A stretch of DNA of 64,000 bases from Piromyces finnis (taxonomy: Eukaryota > Neocallimastigomycota > Neocallimastigomycetes > Neocallimastigales > Neocallimastigaceae): positions 1,070,501 to 1,134,500 of the forward strand of contig MCFH01000009.1 in NCBI GenBank assembly GCA_002104945.1. The letters are read 5' to 3'. The notes beneath the pieces were generated by a model that was not told where the DNA came from, searched no databases, and saw only the letters and a program-made list of their open reading frames with translations. The position numbers and the translations under genes were made by a program. Positions 12,155-25,800 of the stretch are shown in pieces (the stretch's first letter is position 1; each line of letters opens with the position of its first letter).

Positions 12155-12450
12155 TTATTTTAAATGTATTTTTTATTGTATTTGGAATTAATGTATTGTT
12201 TGAAAAAGTCATATTATTAATAATATTTCCAAATATTCCATTTTCTGTTAACTCTTTATTTGAATAATAATTGTTTCTGTATAATACTTTAATAAAAAAT
12301 TAATACAATTATCTAATACTATATGGAAATGAAGTAAATTTTTTGGATTATCTGGATCATAACAATCATATTCATTATAAGTAACAGTTAAATCATAATT
12401 TTTATGTGCTTCAAGTCTTATATCTAAATATCTAATACCATGTCCTAACG
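12155..12450 (-). pseudogene. Fragment of PI-PLC X-domain phosphodiesterase
   Basis: Read on the minus strand from 12450, an open stretch encodes LGHGIRYLDIRLEAHKNYDL, then NLLHFHIVLDNCINFLLKYY and TETIIIQIKS before a TAA stop. This is the PI-PLC X-domain pattern 'GIRYLDIRL...VLDxIxxFLxxxxxETIIxxIK'. Shifting the frame by one base after the stop continues as LTENGIFGNIINNMTFSNNT, so a single-base deletion or insertion breaks the frame. No ATG, no upstream exon carrying the first catalytic histidine region and no downstream half can be found; a T homopolymer (12483-12511) lies immediately upstream. This is probably a decayed gene fragment, possibly moved here by retroposition or segmental duplication. 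A mis-assembled live gene is the alternative. Confidence 0.7.
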
Positions 12451-12479
12451 TTTAATATTTAATAAATTAATACAATATA

Positions 12480-12518
<39 letters not shown>

Positions 12519-12958
12519 TTGTAATTTTTTAAATTAATTTTATTAATTTTATTATTTTTTCTATTTCTCTTTTTTTGATATAAGCTCTTTTAGATAATTA
12601 TAGAAAATATTAAATATGGTTGATTTTATTAATTAGTATTATGGAATATAACTAAACAGAAAAATAAAAAAAGTATATATGAACTTTGTAATAAATTAAA
12701 AAACAAAACAAAACAAACAAACAAACAAAAAAAGTAATTGAAAATAATATGTGTGCTTGATTATTACAAAATAATAATAATAAAAAAAATGGTCTAAACT
12801 ATTATTAATAATTATGAATAGAATGATATGATTATATATATATTAATTTTTCCTTTTTTCTATTTTTTTTTTTTTTTTTTTTTTTTTTTTCATTTTAGTT
12901 AATTCTACATATAAGTGAATAATATATTTTAACAATCCAATATTATTTTTTAATTTTT
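12451..12958. other. Low-complexity spacer
   Basis: Contains a T29 run (12483-12511), an (ACAA)n tract at about 12703-12730 and another long T run near 12866-12890. No coding potential is seen. It is the 3' flank of IFT144. Confidence 0.7.
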
Positions 12959-15900
12959 TTATACTGTAATATTTATGTTATTTCTATTAACTGGAAGTAT
13001 ATTCGAATAACTGGTTTGAGTTGAAGAAGTAGAATCAGTAAAACTGAAACCCATATCAGCATCTTTAAATGTTCCTTCTTTATCATTTTTTTCTTTTAAC
13101 ATTTCAATAGGATTTTTACAAATTTCAATAGCATCTGGTTCAATATGATTTGTACACATAGGGCAAGTATGAGTTTTTTCTAGTAACTTTTTAAATTGAG
13201 AGTATAATGCAGGGAATTTACAACTTGGACAATTTGACCAGTCATCTAAAACCATATGCTGTCCCTAATATTTATGTATATATTTTAATTTATATTAATT
13301 CTATATTATAGTTTAAATTTTATTAATAAATAAACTTTTGTACTTACAGTAACAATACAGTATGGTATATGATTTTTGCATTCTAAGCAATCTAGAGTTG
13401 TTTCAGTTACTGGTGAACCGCAGAATGGACATGGTGTAGAAGGTTCTTCAATTTCAGATTTATCTGGTCGTCTATTTTAATAGCAATTATAAAATTTTAA
13501 ATTTATTAAGAATATACTTAATGGTTTTAATATATAATAAATTTATTACCTAATAACTGCTTCTATTTTTCTTCTATATTTTGGATCTAGTTTTTGCTTA
13601 TATTCTGGTCTAATAAGCATAGTAGCATATTCAAAAGATTGTTTTTTTAAGCCTACTCTGTGACATTCAACAACAGTAGATGTCAAAATATGAGTAGCAT
13701 CTTATATAAATTATTTTTTTTAAAAGATCAACAATTATATTTTAGTATATTGAAAAGTCAAATAAATTAAATGTAATTTATAATATATTTAATAAATAAT
13801 ACGTACGAGCTGGGAATTTACTAATGTTATTAGATACACGAATTAACATTCTTGAAGCCATCATATGTTCATCCAATTTTAATAATAACTATTTAAATAT
13901 AAAAATTAGAAAATAATTATTATTTAATAACAAACTTAATAATATTATATTATATTCTATATATTCTATTATATAATAATACTAAAAACAGTTAAAATAG
14001 AAATTACTTTAATTAATATGTAACTATGAATTAACATTAACATTTTTTCAATCTCGTTAGGAATTTTACTATTTATTTTTGTAAGCATCAAATATATTTC
14101 TAATAATACATCATGAGTGGCTCTGTAGTTTCCTAAGTTTTGCTCTTCACGAGCAATAATGATTGCTGTTCTAGCAGCTTCTGAATATTTACCAATTGAC
14201 ATCCAAAGTTTAAAGAAATATTTTGTATCCTATTTTAAAAAAAATTAATTAGAATGTTTACTTATTTTGAATTGTATGTATAAATAAATATATAATATAA
14301 AACATACTTTTCTAATACCATCAGTTTCTCCCATTAAATAATCAATAAACATGTGAATAAGAGAATCATTTTTAGCTAATCCAATACATTCAATAGCCAT
14401 ATCAAATGATTCATTTTCTGCATTTGGTTGCATAAACATTTTTAAAGCCTTAGTATAATCTCCACATTGAATATAATATTTACCAGCATACAAAAATTGA
14501 TTTTGATTTTCGAAATAAGAAGCAATATTTAATACTTTTTATATATAAAATATATATAATAGAGAATAATTAGTATATAATAAGTTAATGGGTTTAGAAT
14601 TTAATATACATACACATGTCTTGTGAAGCATCTTCTTTTAACAATGCTGCTAAATGTTCCATTTCATTATGTTGCTATTTGTATTATTTTTTTTAATTAT
14701 TATTTAATATAAAGTCAATTTTTATAGATCTCATAATAATTTATAATATACCTGTGCAATTTCAAATGCATCTTCTTTCATATCAGCAATTAAACAAAAT
14801 TCTATTACTGATTTATAATGTATAAAAATATTAAGGATAATATGCTTATGAATTTATATATATGTTTTCTAAAGAAATATGCTTTTAATTTATAATTATT
14901 TATATAAAAGGATATCATTTATTTTTTGGAAGAATCTTGATATAAGTCTAGCACTTTCTCTAGATCTTGTTTTTCGTACTATTTCAACAGCCTATTAAAA
15001 ATTTACAATTGAAATTCGATTTATAATCTTATACGCTTTTTAATAATAATTACAACTATATTACCTTATCAATATTTGAAGAATGTTCGATAATTAATCT
15101 AACTACACTCTCATAATCTTGTGCTTTTTCATATGCATTTTCAGCTTCTTTAAATTCTCCTTCAGCTATTTATAATTAATTTATATTAGATTAAAGTAAT
15201 AATAATAAATAAATATTATTATAAAGTTATAAAATATTTATAGTAAATTATAATAATTAATATTTATAAAATGATTAATTATACCTTCTTTTATTTTGGC
15301 ATATTGTAAAAAGATCTTTGGAGAAGTAATATGTGATAAGATAGAACTAACATTGGAATATTTCTTAGCTTTTAAGAAAATAAGTGCAGCTTTTTCGTAA
15401 TTTTCAGATCTTTTAAATAGTTGACCAGCTTCATTATATTGTTTTAGGTTTTCTAAAATACTTCCACATTCCTGAAGAAGTTCTTTATTTTGAATACTTC
15501 TTAACATTTTCATTCCTTTAGAAATCTCACCATTTTGTAAAGTAGTTCTAATTAAGCCAGCATTGCATAAAGTAATATGTTTACTTTTCTCCTCATCTGA
15601 TATATTAACACTATTTACACATGATAATGCTTTATTATACATTGAAAGTGCTTGATTATAATCACCTATTTTTTTTTTTAAAAAAATTATGTTAACAACT
15701 TGATTGTTGTTTATTCTTAATTAAAATTTTATTTTTATATAAAAAATATATTAACCGTTAAATTCCAATTCGAGAGCATATTCTTTTGCAATAATTGATA
15801 CTTCATTTTGTGCGAATGTGGATGCTAGACTTAATGCTTGATCCCAATGCCTTAAACCTCTTCTTAGATTTAATGCTGAGATACCATCTGAATTTCTTAA

Positions 15901-16131
15901 AAAGAATTCCTATAATAAAATTTAAAATTAGAAAAATAAAATAATATTATTTATTATTTATATATTTAATGTATTTTTTTAAATAAATATTTTGTATTTA
16001 CTTGGGCATTATCATATTCTCCCAACAACATTGATATTTGTCCACATAATGAATTTTTATCCTCAATTTCTTCAATTTTATTTAAAAACAATACTTTATT
16101 AGCATCACCAATTAGTCGATGTATTTATTCA

Positions 16132-16223
<92 letters not shown>

Positions 16224-19200
16224 AATCAAAGTTAAGAAAATTTTTTTTTTAAAAAAAAATATATGATAGAATTATTTTTATTTTAAAAAGGATATAAATT
16301 CTTTTAGCTGTTTTTATATCAAGATTTATTAATGCTTTTTCAGCAAGATCTCTCCACGAATCAAGATCTTTATTAAAATTGTATACTTTCCATAATTCTA
16401 ATATCCATTTTATTATATATTGTTAAAAAATATTTCCAATATAATATGGGAATTTAAAAATTATATAATATATCAATACCATTAAATCTTCCTAATGAAT
16501 AAAGTAATTGCAATAATTTTTTTATATTCCTTTCTTTTTCTAAACTGTCTTCTTTTATATCTAAATGTGTTGATAATTGTGTCATACAAATTTTTCCATT
16601 ATGTGTCTTTTATTTAAATTATATTTAAAATGACAAATTATTAATGATAAAAATATTTAATATTTTGTACAAAAAAATTAATGTATTTTTTATTTTTACC
16701 TGGCTTGAAACAACACCACAATTTAATAAAATTGGTCTTAATCCATAAGATAATTTTGTTGTTCCCATTATTAAACATTGTGATCCTTTTATGTGGGATT
16801 CAGTGAAAATGTATGTTGTTAAAAATTCATTATCATATGATACAAAAGTACAGCTATCTTTACATTCAACATCCCATAAAATGCCAATGGTTTGAGCTAT
16901 AAATTGTTTTTTTATAAAAAATAAATTTCATTTTAATTATATTTAATATATTAAGAATATGTTAATTTTTTACATATAAATCATAATAGTAACTTGATAT
17001 TCCAGGAATTGATAAAATAGTGTTATTAACTGGATTACATATATATCCTTCATTAAGATCATCTATAAATATAAATTTAATTCCACCTTTAAATTGAGGG
17101 TATAATTCTTTAATTCCTGTCTATAAAATGATTAAAATGGTTAAAATTTGTAATTAATAATATTTTTTTTTGTTTTTATATATAATTTTAAATAATTACT
17201 TTGTGTTTGATAGTATTCACAAGATTCCAACTTTCTAAATCATAGTGGTAAATTACACCAGTATTTGTACCAAATATACAGAAATTTGATGTTAATGCTG
17301 CACATATAATCAAAAAAGTATCTGTGTTATTTGGAAATAGTTTTTGCATTTTGTCTATTTATGAAGAGATATTAATAATATTTGAAAAAAATTTTTTGAT
17401 TTTAATATAAAATATAAATTGATATAAATTAGTTATATTAAAATCAAGATATATACTAGTTTTTGAATCATTTATATTATGTATTTGTAATTTTCCATTT
17501 GTTAATAGTCCCGCAACATAATTCCTATTAAGCAATAAACGTTTTATTGGTGCTAAATATTCCTTTTGAATTGTATAATACAGAAATAATATTAAAATTA
17601 TATTTTTTAATGGAAATACGAATATAATTATTTAGTAGAAATTATCAATTAATTACATATTGTGTATAACTATTTTCTGAGTTAGCTTCGTTTTTATATG
17701 AATTATCATTTATCCTTCCAAGTAATGAGTAGAATAATACTTGATTATTTACACCAACAACAAGCTTATTTAAATATTGAAATCGATGTTTAATAATATA
17801 TGATTTAATATGAAAAAGACATATACAATTATAATAATTTTAAAAAAAATAATTATAATTTAGTATGCCATTTAAAATGAGAATCAACAATGGTTATGAA
17901 TGGAATAAAATTTTACAATTAATATGTTTAAGTAAATAAATAAATGATTAATTAATTATTATTATATTATGTACATGTCTTTCTCCAACAACTAATAAAC
18001 TTGGTTCTATATCAACTTTAATTTTCATTGATGGAGGTATTTGATCATTTGCAGCCATAGTTGTTTTTGATTGATCAATTAATGTAATTTCTTGCAAAGA
18101 TGTTAAATAAGCCTATTTTTAAAATTATGATTAAAAATTTAATAATATTTATATTATTTATATAAAATTTAATATAAAAAAAATAAAGTACCAAAGTTGT
18201 TCCGTATGTACTTCCTAAAAATGGTAATTTATATAAATATACATAGACATTTCCACTTTTATATTTGATTTAAAAAAGTTGTTAATTTAATAAGATTTTT
18301 AATATTGGAATTATAATGAAATTATATCTTCTTTTAATTTTTTTATATATTTTACTTTCTTGTTGTTGCAGCTATAAATTGACCATCATCAGACCATTCC
18401 AATGAATATAACTTTCCAGTGTCATTATCTAAGGTAATTGTTTCACAAGTTTCTTTTAAATCACTTAATTCGTAGATTTTTATCATATCATCACCACAAG
18501 TAGCAACTTTGTTAATTGAGTAATTTATTATTAAATTACTTAAGTAGTCATTATGTGATTTTTGATGATATAATTCTTGTCCAATATATTTTGGATCTTT
18601 AAAAATCACAAAATTTAATTATTATTATTTTATAAATATTAAAAAAATAATGTTTTTAATAGTTGTGGAATTAAGTTATAAAAAATATTTATAATTCATA
18701 TTATTTTTTTTTTAAAAAAAAAAGGTTTTTTGATGTTTTTTCTGTGTAATATTTATTTACCAGTTGACATAACAATAAAATTTCCATTTGAAAAACCAAA
18801 TAATATATGATTTTCATTATACCATTCATATGAAACAATACTTCCGTATTCTTCTTGAAATACTAATTCCAATGGGTTTTCTGGGTTATCCATATTATGA
18901 ATATAAAAATAATGATGATTTATAACCATAGATAAAACTAGATTCTTATTTTCAGAATTATTTTGATCTACCATTGTTGCAAACTATTTAGTTATTAATC
19001 CATTATTTTAAATTCATTAATATTATATTATGATTATATAATTTTTTTTTTTGAATTATAATCCATGATACATTAGATAGAAACAAAATATATTATATTT
19101 TATATTAATACAAAATATACTAACCTTCATTAATGAGGGTTTTCCTTTCAATGTCTTTTCAAATAATGTAGTTCCCTTTAAATCGCTTATTGAAAACTAC

Positions 19201-20243
19201 GATTTTTATTAAAAATAATATTTAATATTGAACATTATCATTTATTTATTCTTCTACATATTTATTAATAATATTTATTTAATTAATTAATAGTTTTACA
19301 GTGTTATCATCTGAACCACATGCAATAATATTATCATCTTGCCAACATCCACATATAATTGATTTTGTATGTTTTCCTAAAATTGGTACTTTCTTAGATG
19401 CTTTTCTATCATATATAAATAAATTTCCTTTTTTTGTACCAACTGCGAGCTTTTTTATGTAAGTTAATATAAATTTTGTTAAAAAAATTTAAAGAAAAAG
19501 TATTATATAATAAATTTATTTTTATATTTTTTTCATAATATAATTGGTATATGAAGTATTAAGAAATTAATAAACTTACTCTTTTTCCTTTTTTTGACCA
19601 TTGACAGAAAGATAAATCATTCCATGTTGTATCTAATTGTATATATATCTTTTTATTATTTGCATCCCATAGTGTAATTACACCTGTTACTTGATCTGTA
19701 ATAGCTAATAATTCACCATCTGGACTCCAATCCATTCCAGTACATTTTCTATTTTAAATAATATGGAAATTATGTATTTGAATAATAATATTTATTTTTA
19801 TTGTCAAAAATAAATTATATATATAAAAATAATATTTTAGATCTCCATTTAAAATATTAATATTTATTTTATAAATGATATAATACCCTTCCAAATTTAT
19901 TTTATCCACTTCGTCACCATTTTTATTATATATTACTACTATATTATTTTTTCTATATAATTTCAAAATATGTATGTTAGCATGTTAATTTATTGGAATA
20001 TTAAATTAATTATAATAAAAATATTTATGTAGCATTATTAATACCCATTAACAGCTATAAATTGTCCATCTCTTTTTTGCCATTTTATTTTACATTTACC
20101 AACACCAATTATGTTGGAATCCACCGAGAATACTTGCTTAAAATATTAAGATATATAAATATTATTAGTTTAAATATTAAATGAAATGACTAATTAAAAA
20201 TTAACATAACAATTGAAGAATTTTGATTTTTATCAACCTTCAT
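12959..20243 (-). CDS. IFT144: Intraflagellar transport protein 144 (WDR19)
   Basis: Subunit of the IFT-A complex, which drives retrograde transport in flagella and cilia and loads membrane cargo. About 25 short exons run from ATG 20243 to the stop at 12959-12961. The N-terminal WD40 propellers include [17 protein letters not shown] (near 20.08 kb), [20 protein letters not shown]...[15 protein letters not shown] (18.8-18.97 kb) and [20 protein letters not shown] (18.45-18.55 kb). The C-terminal half is TPR/helical-repeat: 15.24-15.64 kb, 14.25-14.49 kb, and [20 protein letters not shown] at 14.1-14.2 kb. It ends in two zinc-ribbon pairs, [10 protein letters not shown]...[13 protein letters not shown] and [12 protein letters not shown]...TCPMC, exactly as in WDR19. 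A (AAT)n array sits in one intron. No break was seen in the exons read. Its presence implies a flagellate stage. The exact 5' exon boundary ([11 protein letters not shown]) is less certain than the rest. Confidence 0.93.
16132..16222. repeat. (AAT)n array in IFT144 intron
   Basis: About 30 nearly perfect AAT units lie between two IFT144 coding blocks and make up about half of that intron. Confidence 0.9.
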
Positions 20244-21113
20244 AATACAATAACACAATAATTTCTTTAATTCCTTTATAATAATAATTTTTTATTTTTT
20301 AAGTTCGATTTTATTATTTTTAATTTTAATTATTTATTATAATACTACAATTTTTTACTTTGTTATATTAATAATAAAACTATAATAATTTTTTTATTGA
20401 CAAAAACTATAAATAATATTAAATTATAAAATACTAATTAATATTCAATTTAAATTATAAGTTATAACTTATAATAATATAATATTAATTGTACAATCTA
20501 ATGCAACAAATTTAAATTTTCACAAACATCAAAAAAAAAATAAATTTTTTTTTTTTTTTTTTATTTTACATTAAAAACTGAGTTTTAAATTAAATTTTTG
20601 ATGCTATTAAATATATATATATATTGGGTAGATAGCTATCAACTAATATATATTAAAAGAATTGATATTTTCTATTTATTCATTTATAAAATATAATAAT
20701 TATAGTGGACTTTATTATAAAATTTATAATTTAAAATATTAAATACAATAAAAAATTATTGCTAAAAATTAAATTTAATCGAATTTCAAAAAAAATTGCT
20801 TTGATTTTTTATTACTATTAAACCATTAGAATATTAATAAAAAATGTATATTAATATGTATTAATTACAAAAAATTGATGATAGTAAAATTTAATTATTA
20901 TTATTTTCCAAAAAATTTTTAACTATATTCACAGAATTATTTTAATAGTGCTTATTAAAATGTTGGTTAACTTCCTATAACAATATAGTTTGACCACTGT
21001 TCAATAATACTGAATCTTTAACTTCCACGCTCATTGATCCATGATCATTAATGTTTTTCTTTTTTAATACTAGTTTAAAAATTATCTTTTTTTTTTTCCA
21101 ATAATTTTCAAAT
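20244..21113. other. Spacer between IFT144 and TMEM17-like gene
   Basis: Mostly A/T homopolymer-rich DNA that must hold the IFT144 promoter. One less AT-biased island (about 20975-21069, minus strand) can be read as NINDHGSMSVEVKDSVLLNS followed by GQTILL and a stop. It looks coding but does not join the TMEM17-like gene in phase (see findings). Confidence 0.5.
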
Positions 21114-22200
21114 TTAATTTTTTAATATTTGAGTTGAATCATCATAGGAATAATTATCATCATCATCTATATCTGAAAATTCATCTTTATCATTTTCATT
21201 TTTAATTAATAAAACAAACCACGCTGATCTATATTTAATTACTTTTGATCCAAACTTATAGCAAAGAATGCATTCAGTTAAAACAATTAAAAAATGTAAT
21301 ACTCCAATAGCTATATCTACTGGTAATCTTAAACAATTCGGTATAATATATTGTCCTACGCTATAGAATAATGCACATAAAGCATGATATATTGAAAATA
21401 AAATACAACCGGTAATAGCTGGTACCTATAATTTATATATTTTATAATAAAATTAAAAATAATATATTCAATATTTTATAACATATTACATATCCTAAAT
21501 TTTATTTATTATTCTTACATCTTCTTTTAAATTTCCCATATATCCAAAATAAATTCTAAATGGTTCTGATATGGCCAACGTCAAAAAAAAAAATATAGAC
21601 AAAAAGGCATAAAAACCATTTAAATAGAAATTTCTAAACTATTTTATATTATTAATAAATACTCTTAATTTTATTATTAAGTAATTAAAATAATTATAAT
21701 ATGTTTACTTTAAAATAGGTAGAATATCCTAAACCAATTACTAAAATGGCGTAAAAACATATACTTAAATATAAAAATACTTGTAGTGATACACTTGATA
21801 AAATTTCGAGACCTATTAATATTATATTGAAAAAAAAATATATTAACATTTTTGAGTTTTTCTATATATTTTTAATTATTAATACTTTATCATAAATATA
21901 AAACACCATTATTTTTATATTCGAAAATTGAAAGATAAAAATTTATTAATAATAAAAAATAAATATATATATTTATATACCAAAATCACGTAATGGAGCT
22001 TTTGGTTTCTTATAACCTGGTTTTTCATTATTTTCATTTTTTGGGAAGACAATGTTAACAGCTTTTTCTAAAAGCTTTTCAGCAATAATATTAACTTCTG
22101 GTTCGTCTTTTTCGTCATATTCATCATTATTTAATCCGTATCGGTTATGATTATCAAATATAGCTGCTGCATATTCGTATCCGTATCCATGATTAATCAT
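21114..22200 (-). CDS. TMEM17-like transition-zone membrane protein
   Basis: Four-helix membrane protein of the TMEM17/TMEM216 group, part of the MKS/B9 (tectonic) module that gates the ciliary transition zone. Four exons, 22200-21981, 21812-21709, 21638-21519 and 21425-21114, total 756 nt and give 251 residues with consistent phases. After a soluble N-terminus of about 73 residues, hydrophobic segments run through EILSSVSLQVFLYLSICFYA, FYAFLSIFFFLTLAI, GCILFSIYHALCAFF and IAIGVLHFLIVLTECIL. The loop FRIYFGYMGNLKEDVPAITG matches the family signature (R-hydrophobic-Y-x-GYxGNLxExVP). The C-terminus is an acidic Asp-rich tail. It is the immediate same-strand neighbour of IFT144, 870 bp away. Assignment to TMEM17 rather than TMEM216 or TMEM80 is by that loop and the leading 'L..Q..LY' segment. 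Confidence 0.82.
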
Positions 22201-22812
22201 TTTTTTTAAATAATTATTATTTTATAATTTAATATATTCTTTTAGTAGTGATATATAATTTCTCTATCATTAAAAGATATAAGTAGTAACATTAATTAAT
22301 ATATTTATATATAATTATTTTAATTACGGAGTTTTAATTAAATATTTTAGTTACTAAACTTTAAATATTAATTTTTCTTTATGAATTGTTTTGATTAAGC
22401 TATATTGTGTAACACATTAAATTAATTAAAATGGAACGATTATTTCCACAGTTATGAATAATAAAAATATATTCTTTATTCTTTAAATTTATTTATAAAT
22501 GCATTAACATATGTAGTATTTTATATATATATATAAAAGTAAAATAATCAAATTTTTCATATAAATAACGTTTTTGGTATTTACAATTACTTTAATTAAC
22601 TAAAGTAATATTTAAAATAATAATTAATATGTTGTATATTCTTTATTAATTAAATTTCAAGAACCTACTAAATATATATTATTAATAAATAATAAATTAA
22701 ATAAAAAAATTTATACTATCATTGTATAAGTTTTTATTAGAAATAATTTATAATTCTTTTTTTTTTTTAAATTAACTTTTTTTTTATTTTAATTTTCCTA
22801 ATTTTGTCCTAT
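22201..22812. other. Spacer between TMEM17-like and FHIP-like genes
   Basis: AT-rich, no coding signal in any frame. It should contain the promoter of the TMEM17-like gene and the 3' flank of the FHIP-like gene. Confidence 0.5.
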
Positions 22813-25800
22813 TTAGAGATAACCAAAGCCATTGTTTAAATTTTTCTTAAGAAAATAGCTCTCATCAAAGGTTTCAGAATAGAATTCGTTATAACTAATT
22901 TCAGAATTCTCTTTGAATTCATCTTTTTTATCAGATAAGGTACTACTGTTTATTTCGGAGGTTTCAGGTTCAACAATATTATTTTTATGATTAAAAATGG
23001 AATTTATTTTTTGTTTTTGATTTGAAAGGAAATTCTTTAGACTCTTTTTGCTTTTCTTGGAAGAAGAATTATCTTTTTCAGTACTCTCTGTTTCTTCTAT
23101 ATCGTTCATAATTAATATATTAACTGTACCTTCTGTTGGACTACTATTACAAGAAATAATTTTTTCATTTTCTTTTTCTAATTCATTTTCAATTTCTTCC
23201 TCGTCTTCATATTTGCTTTCATCATCATCATTTTCTTCTTTAATTTCAATATCTTTTTCTTCTAAATTTTCGGAATTCTTCTTACTTTTATTATTTTGTG
23301 TTAAATTTTCTAAATATTCTAAATAAACTAAGTCTTCTTCATCTTCAATTGGATCTAATAATGAGTTTGAAGAAGAACTATGCTCACCGTTATTGGCTTT
23401 CAAAAGAGTAGCTGGTAATACTGGAGATGCGGGCAATTCATTTAAATATCTTGAATATTCTGTATTTGTTTCGGATACTAAAGGAATTTGTAATTCTTTT
23501 TCATTTTGTTTTTTACTAGAAAACTTTGAAATATTAAATTCTCTTTCATCTTTTTCATTTTTAGTATGAATAATTCTATTGAAATCTTCCTCTTCTATCT
23601 CGTTTTCTAAATTAAAAACAGTAGTTGGAAAATCAGTTTTCTTTATACTATTCTTTCTATCATCTGAATTTGATCCAAACATAAAAGAATTGTCTGTGTT
23701 ATTGATGTCACACCAAAAAGAACCAGAACTATTTTTCTTTAAGTTTATTTCGTAAATATCACTGTTATTTGCTGTCACTGAATTTTCCATTAATAATGAT
23801 TCATATTCAAATGGATTAACAACATCACTCATATTGATATTATCATTATTATTAAACAATGCGTTTAATTTTTTTATTTCTTGAGTAATATTTAATTCAG
23901 TTGTTTTTGAAATAGATGTATCATTGGAAATATTTCCAAATAGATCTAATGAATAATTAATATTACTTGTTGTTCCAGTAATGGTAGTTGCAGTATCTTG
24001 AGATTTGTTAATAAATGAAAAGTTTTCTTTAAGAAGATCTTCACTTTCTAAAATATATTTCTCAGAAAAGTTCTGCTGAATGCTGTTAATAATTGTATCA
24101 TTAATTTCTTCAATACTTTTCATTACACCATCTTCCTTACTTTTCTCCTTTTCTAACTCTTTAATAAAAATTTCGTTTAATTGCAATTTTTCGATTTCTT
24201 TTTGGATTTCTTTTATTTCTTTTTCTTCTTTATGATAATCTATTTTATCTTCTAAAGCTTTATCTATAATATTTATAATATCAGAACAATTCATTTGGTT
24301 TTCTTCATCTTTACTTTTAATATTATCATTTATATTCCTTAATTTTAAAGATTTTACTTTATTTTTTTCTTCTTTAGATTCATGTTTTGAATCAAACATA
24401 ATGAAAGCCATTTCAATTGAAATTATTTCTTTAATAAATTCTTGTAATAGAATATATGAAAATAAAAATTGATTTTCTTCATATGAAATATTTAATAATT
24501 TAGTATAATCTTTGAAAGAACAATTATAAAAAGATTTATTTAAAATGCATTCATAAAAATGATCAAAAAACATTTCTTGCTTTATGTACTTTAATTTTTT
24601 TGAAAAGTTTTCAATGGTTAAGGAAACTTTATTTGCGTAATCAGATAATTTTTTTAATACTTGGAAGAATATAGAACTTGTGTGATCGTCATTTTTAAAT
24701 AATTTTATATGAAATTCATCATTAATAAGATAAAATAAACAACTTATACAACCAGTTAATAAAATATTATGTTCATAATCATATCTAAAAAAATTCTCTA
24801 AACAATGGATCAATTCTTTACAAAAGTTTGTTTTGATTTCTGAAGAAAGTAACATAAATTTATCAACTTCATTATCATTTTTATCCTCTGTTATTTCATT
24901 CCATGACATCATAATTTTAATACAATTTTTTATACGTTCATGGGATTCATTAACATAAATATTAGTTGGACAAATATTATAATATTCAGTAGTGGCTTTA
25001 ACCTTTAAGTTTTCTTCTTTTTCTATTAAGTCAAATTCATCGTTACTGGTATGATTTGAAAATATTTTTTCAATTGAAGTTGAAGGTGAAATGAATAAAG
25101 ATTCATTGCCAATTAAAGTTTCTTGACTAATAGAATCCTCATTCTTTTGAAGAATGTTATAATTATTATTTATATTTTCTAAAGAACTATTTTTACTTGA
25201 TATTAGTGAATTTGGTATAATTTGATCATCTTTAATATCATGGATAAGGAAATATTTATTTTCAACACCATTTAAAAATAAATCAAATTCATCTTTTGTG
25301 TCAATTACATCTTTGGGTATCAATTTAATTAAACTTAATATAAAAAATGAAATTAAGATTATTAATTTTTTTTTAAAGAAAATATTATAATTTAAATTGT
25401 ACTTACTGTAAAATAATATTATAGAAAAAGATGTTACACTTTTTGACTTTTTCGTCATAAAATTCTTTTATTTTATCATCGTTTATGTAATCAGAATTCT
25501 TTTGTTTATATTTTTCTAGATTATATATCTTTTTATTATCTAAAATGAAATTAGATATAATATATCTATATACATAATAGTCATATCCAGATAGCATATT
25601 ATATAATAACTTTAATGTTTCAAAAGATAACTTTTTAAGAATATTAAATATATTTTATTTTAAAAAATAAAAAAGATAAATAAATAATTTATACATAAAA
25701 TAAATATTTTAAGAAAAATCTAATTACAATGATACAAATTATTAATTCACTTACAATTTTATCTTCTGTTTGATTAATTCTTTTTAATACTAATTTCTGA

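Noticed and set aside
23048-23326. Open plus-strand frame inside the FHIP-like last exon
   Set aside because: Antisense shadow of acidic coding sequence; Ser/Phe-rich with no independent start context.
25340-25458. Hydrophobic N-terminus obtained by reading the last FHIP-like exon straight upstream
   Set aside because: It runs through an intron (gtaagt donor near 25403). Spliced reading joins the upstream exon in phase, and the apparent membrane segment disappears.
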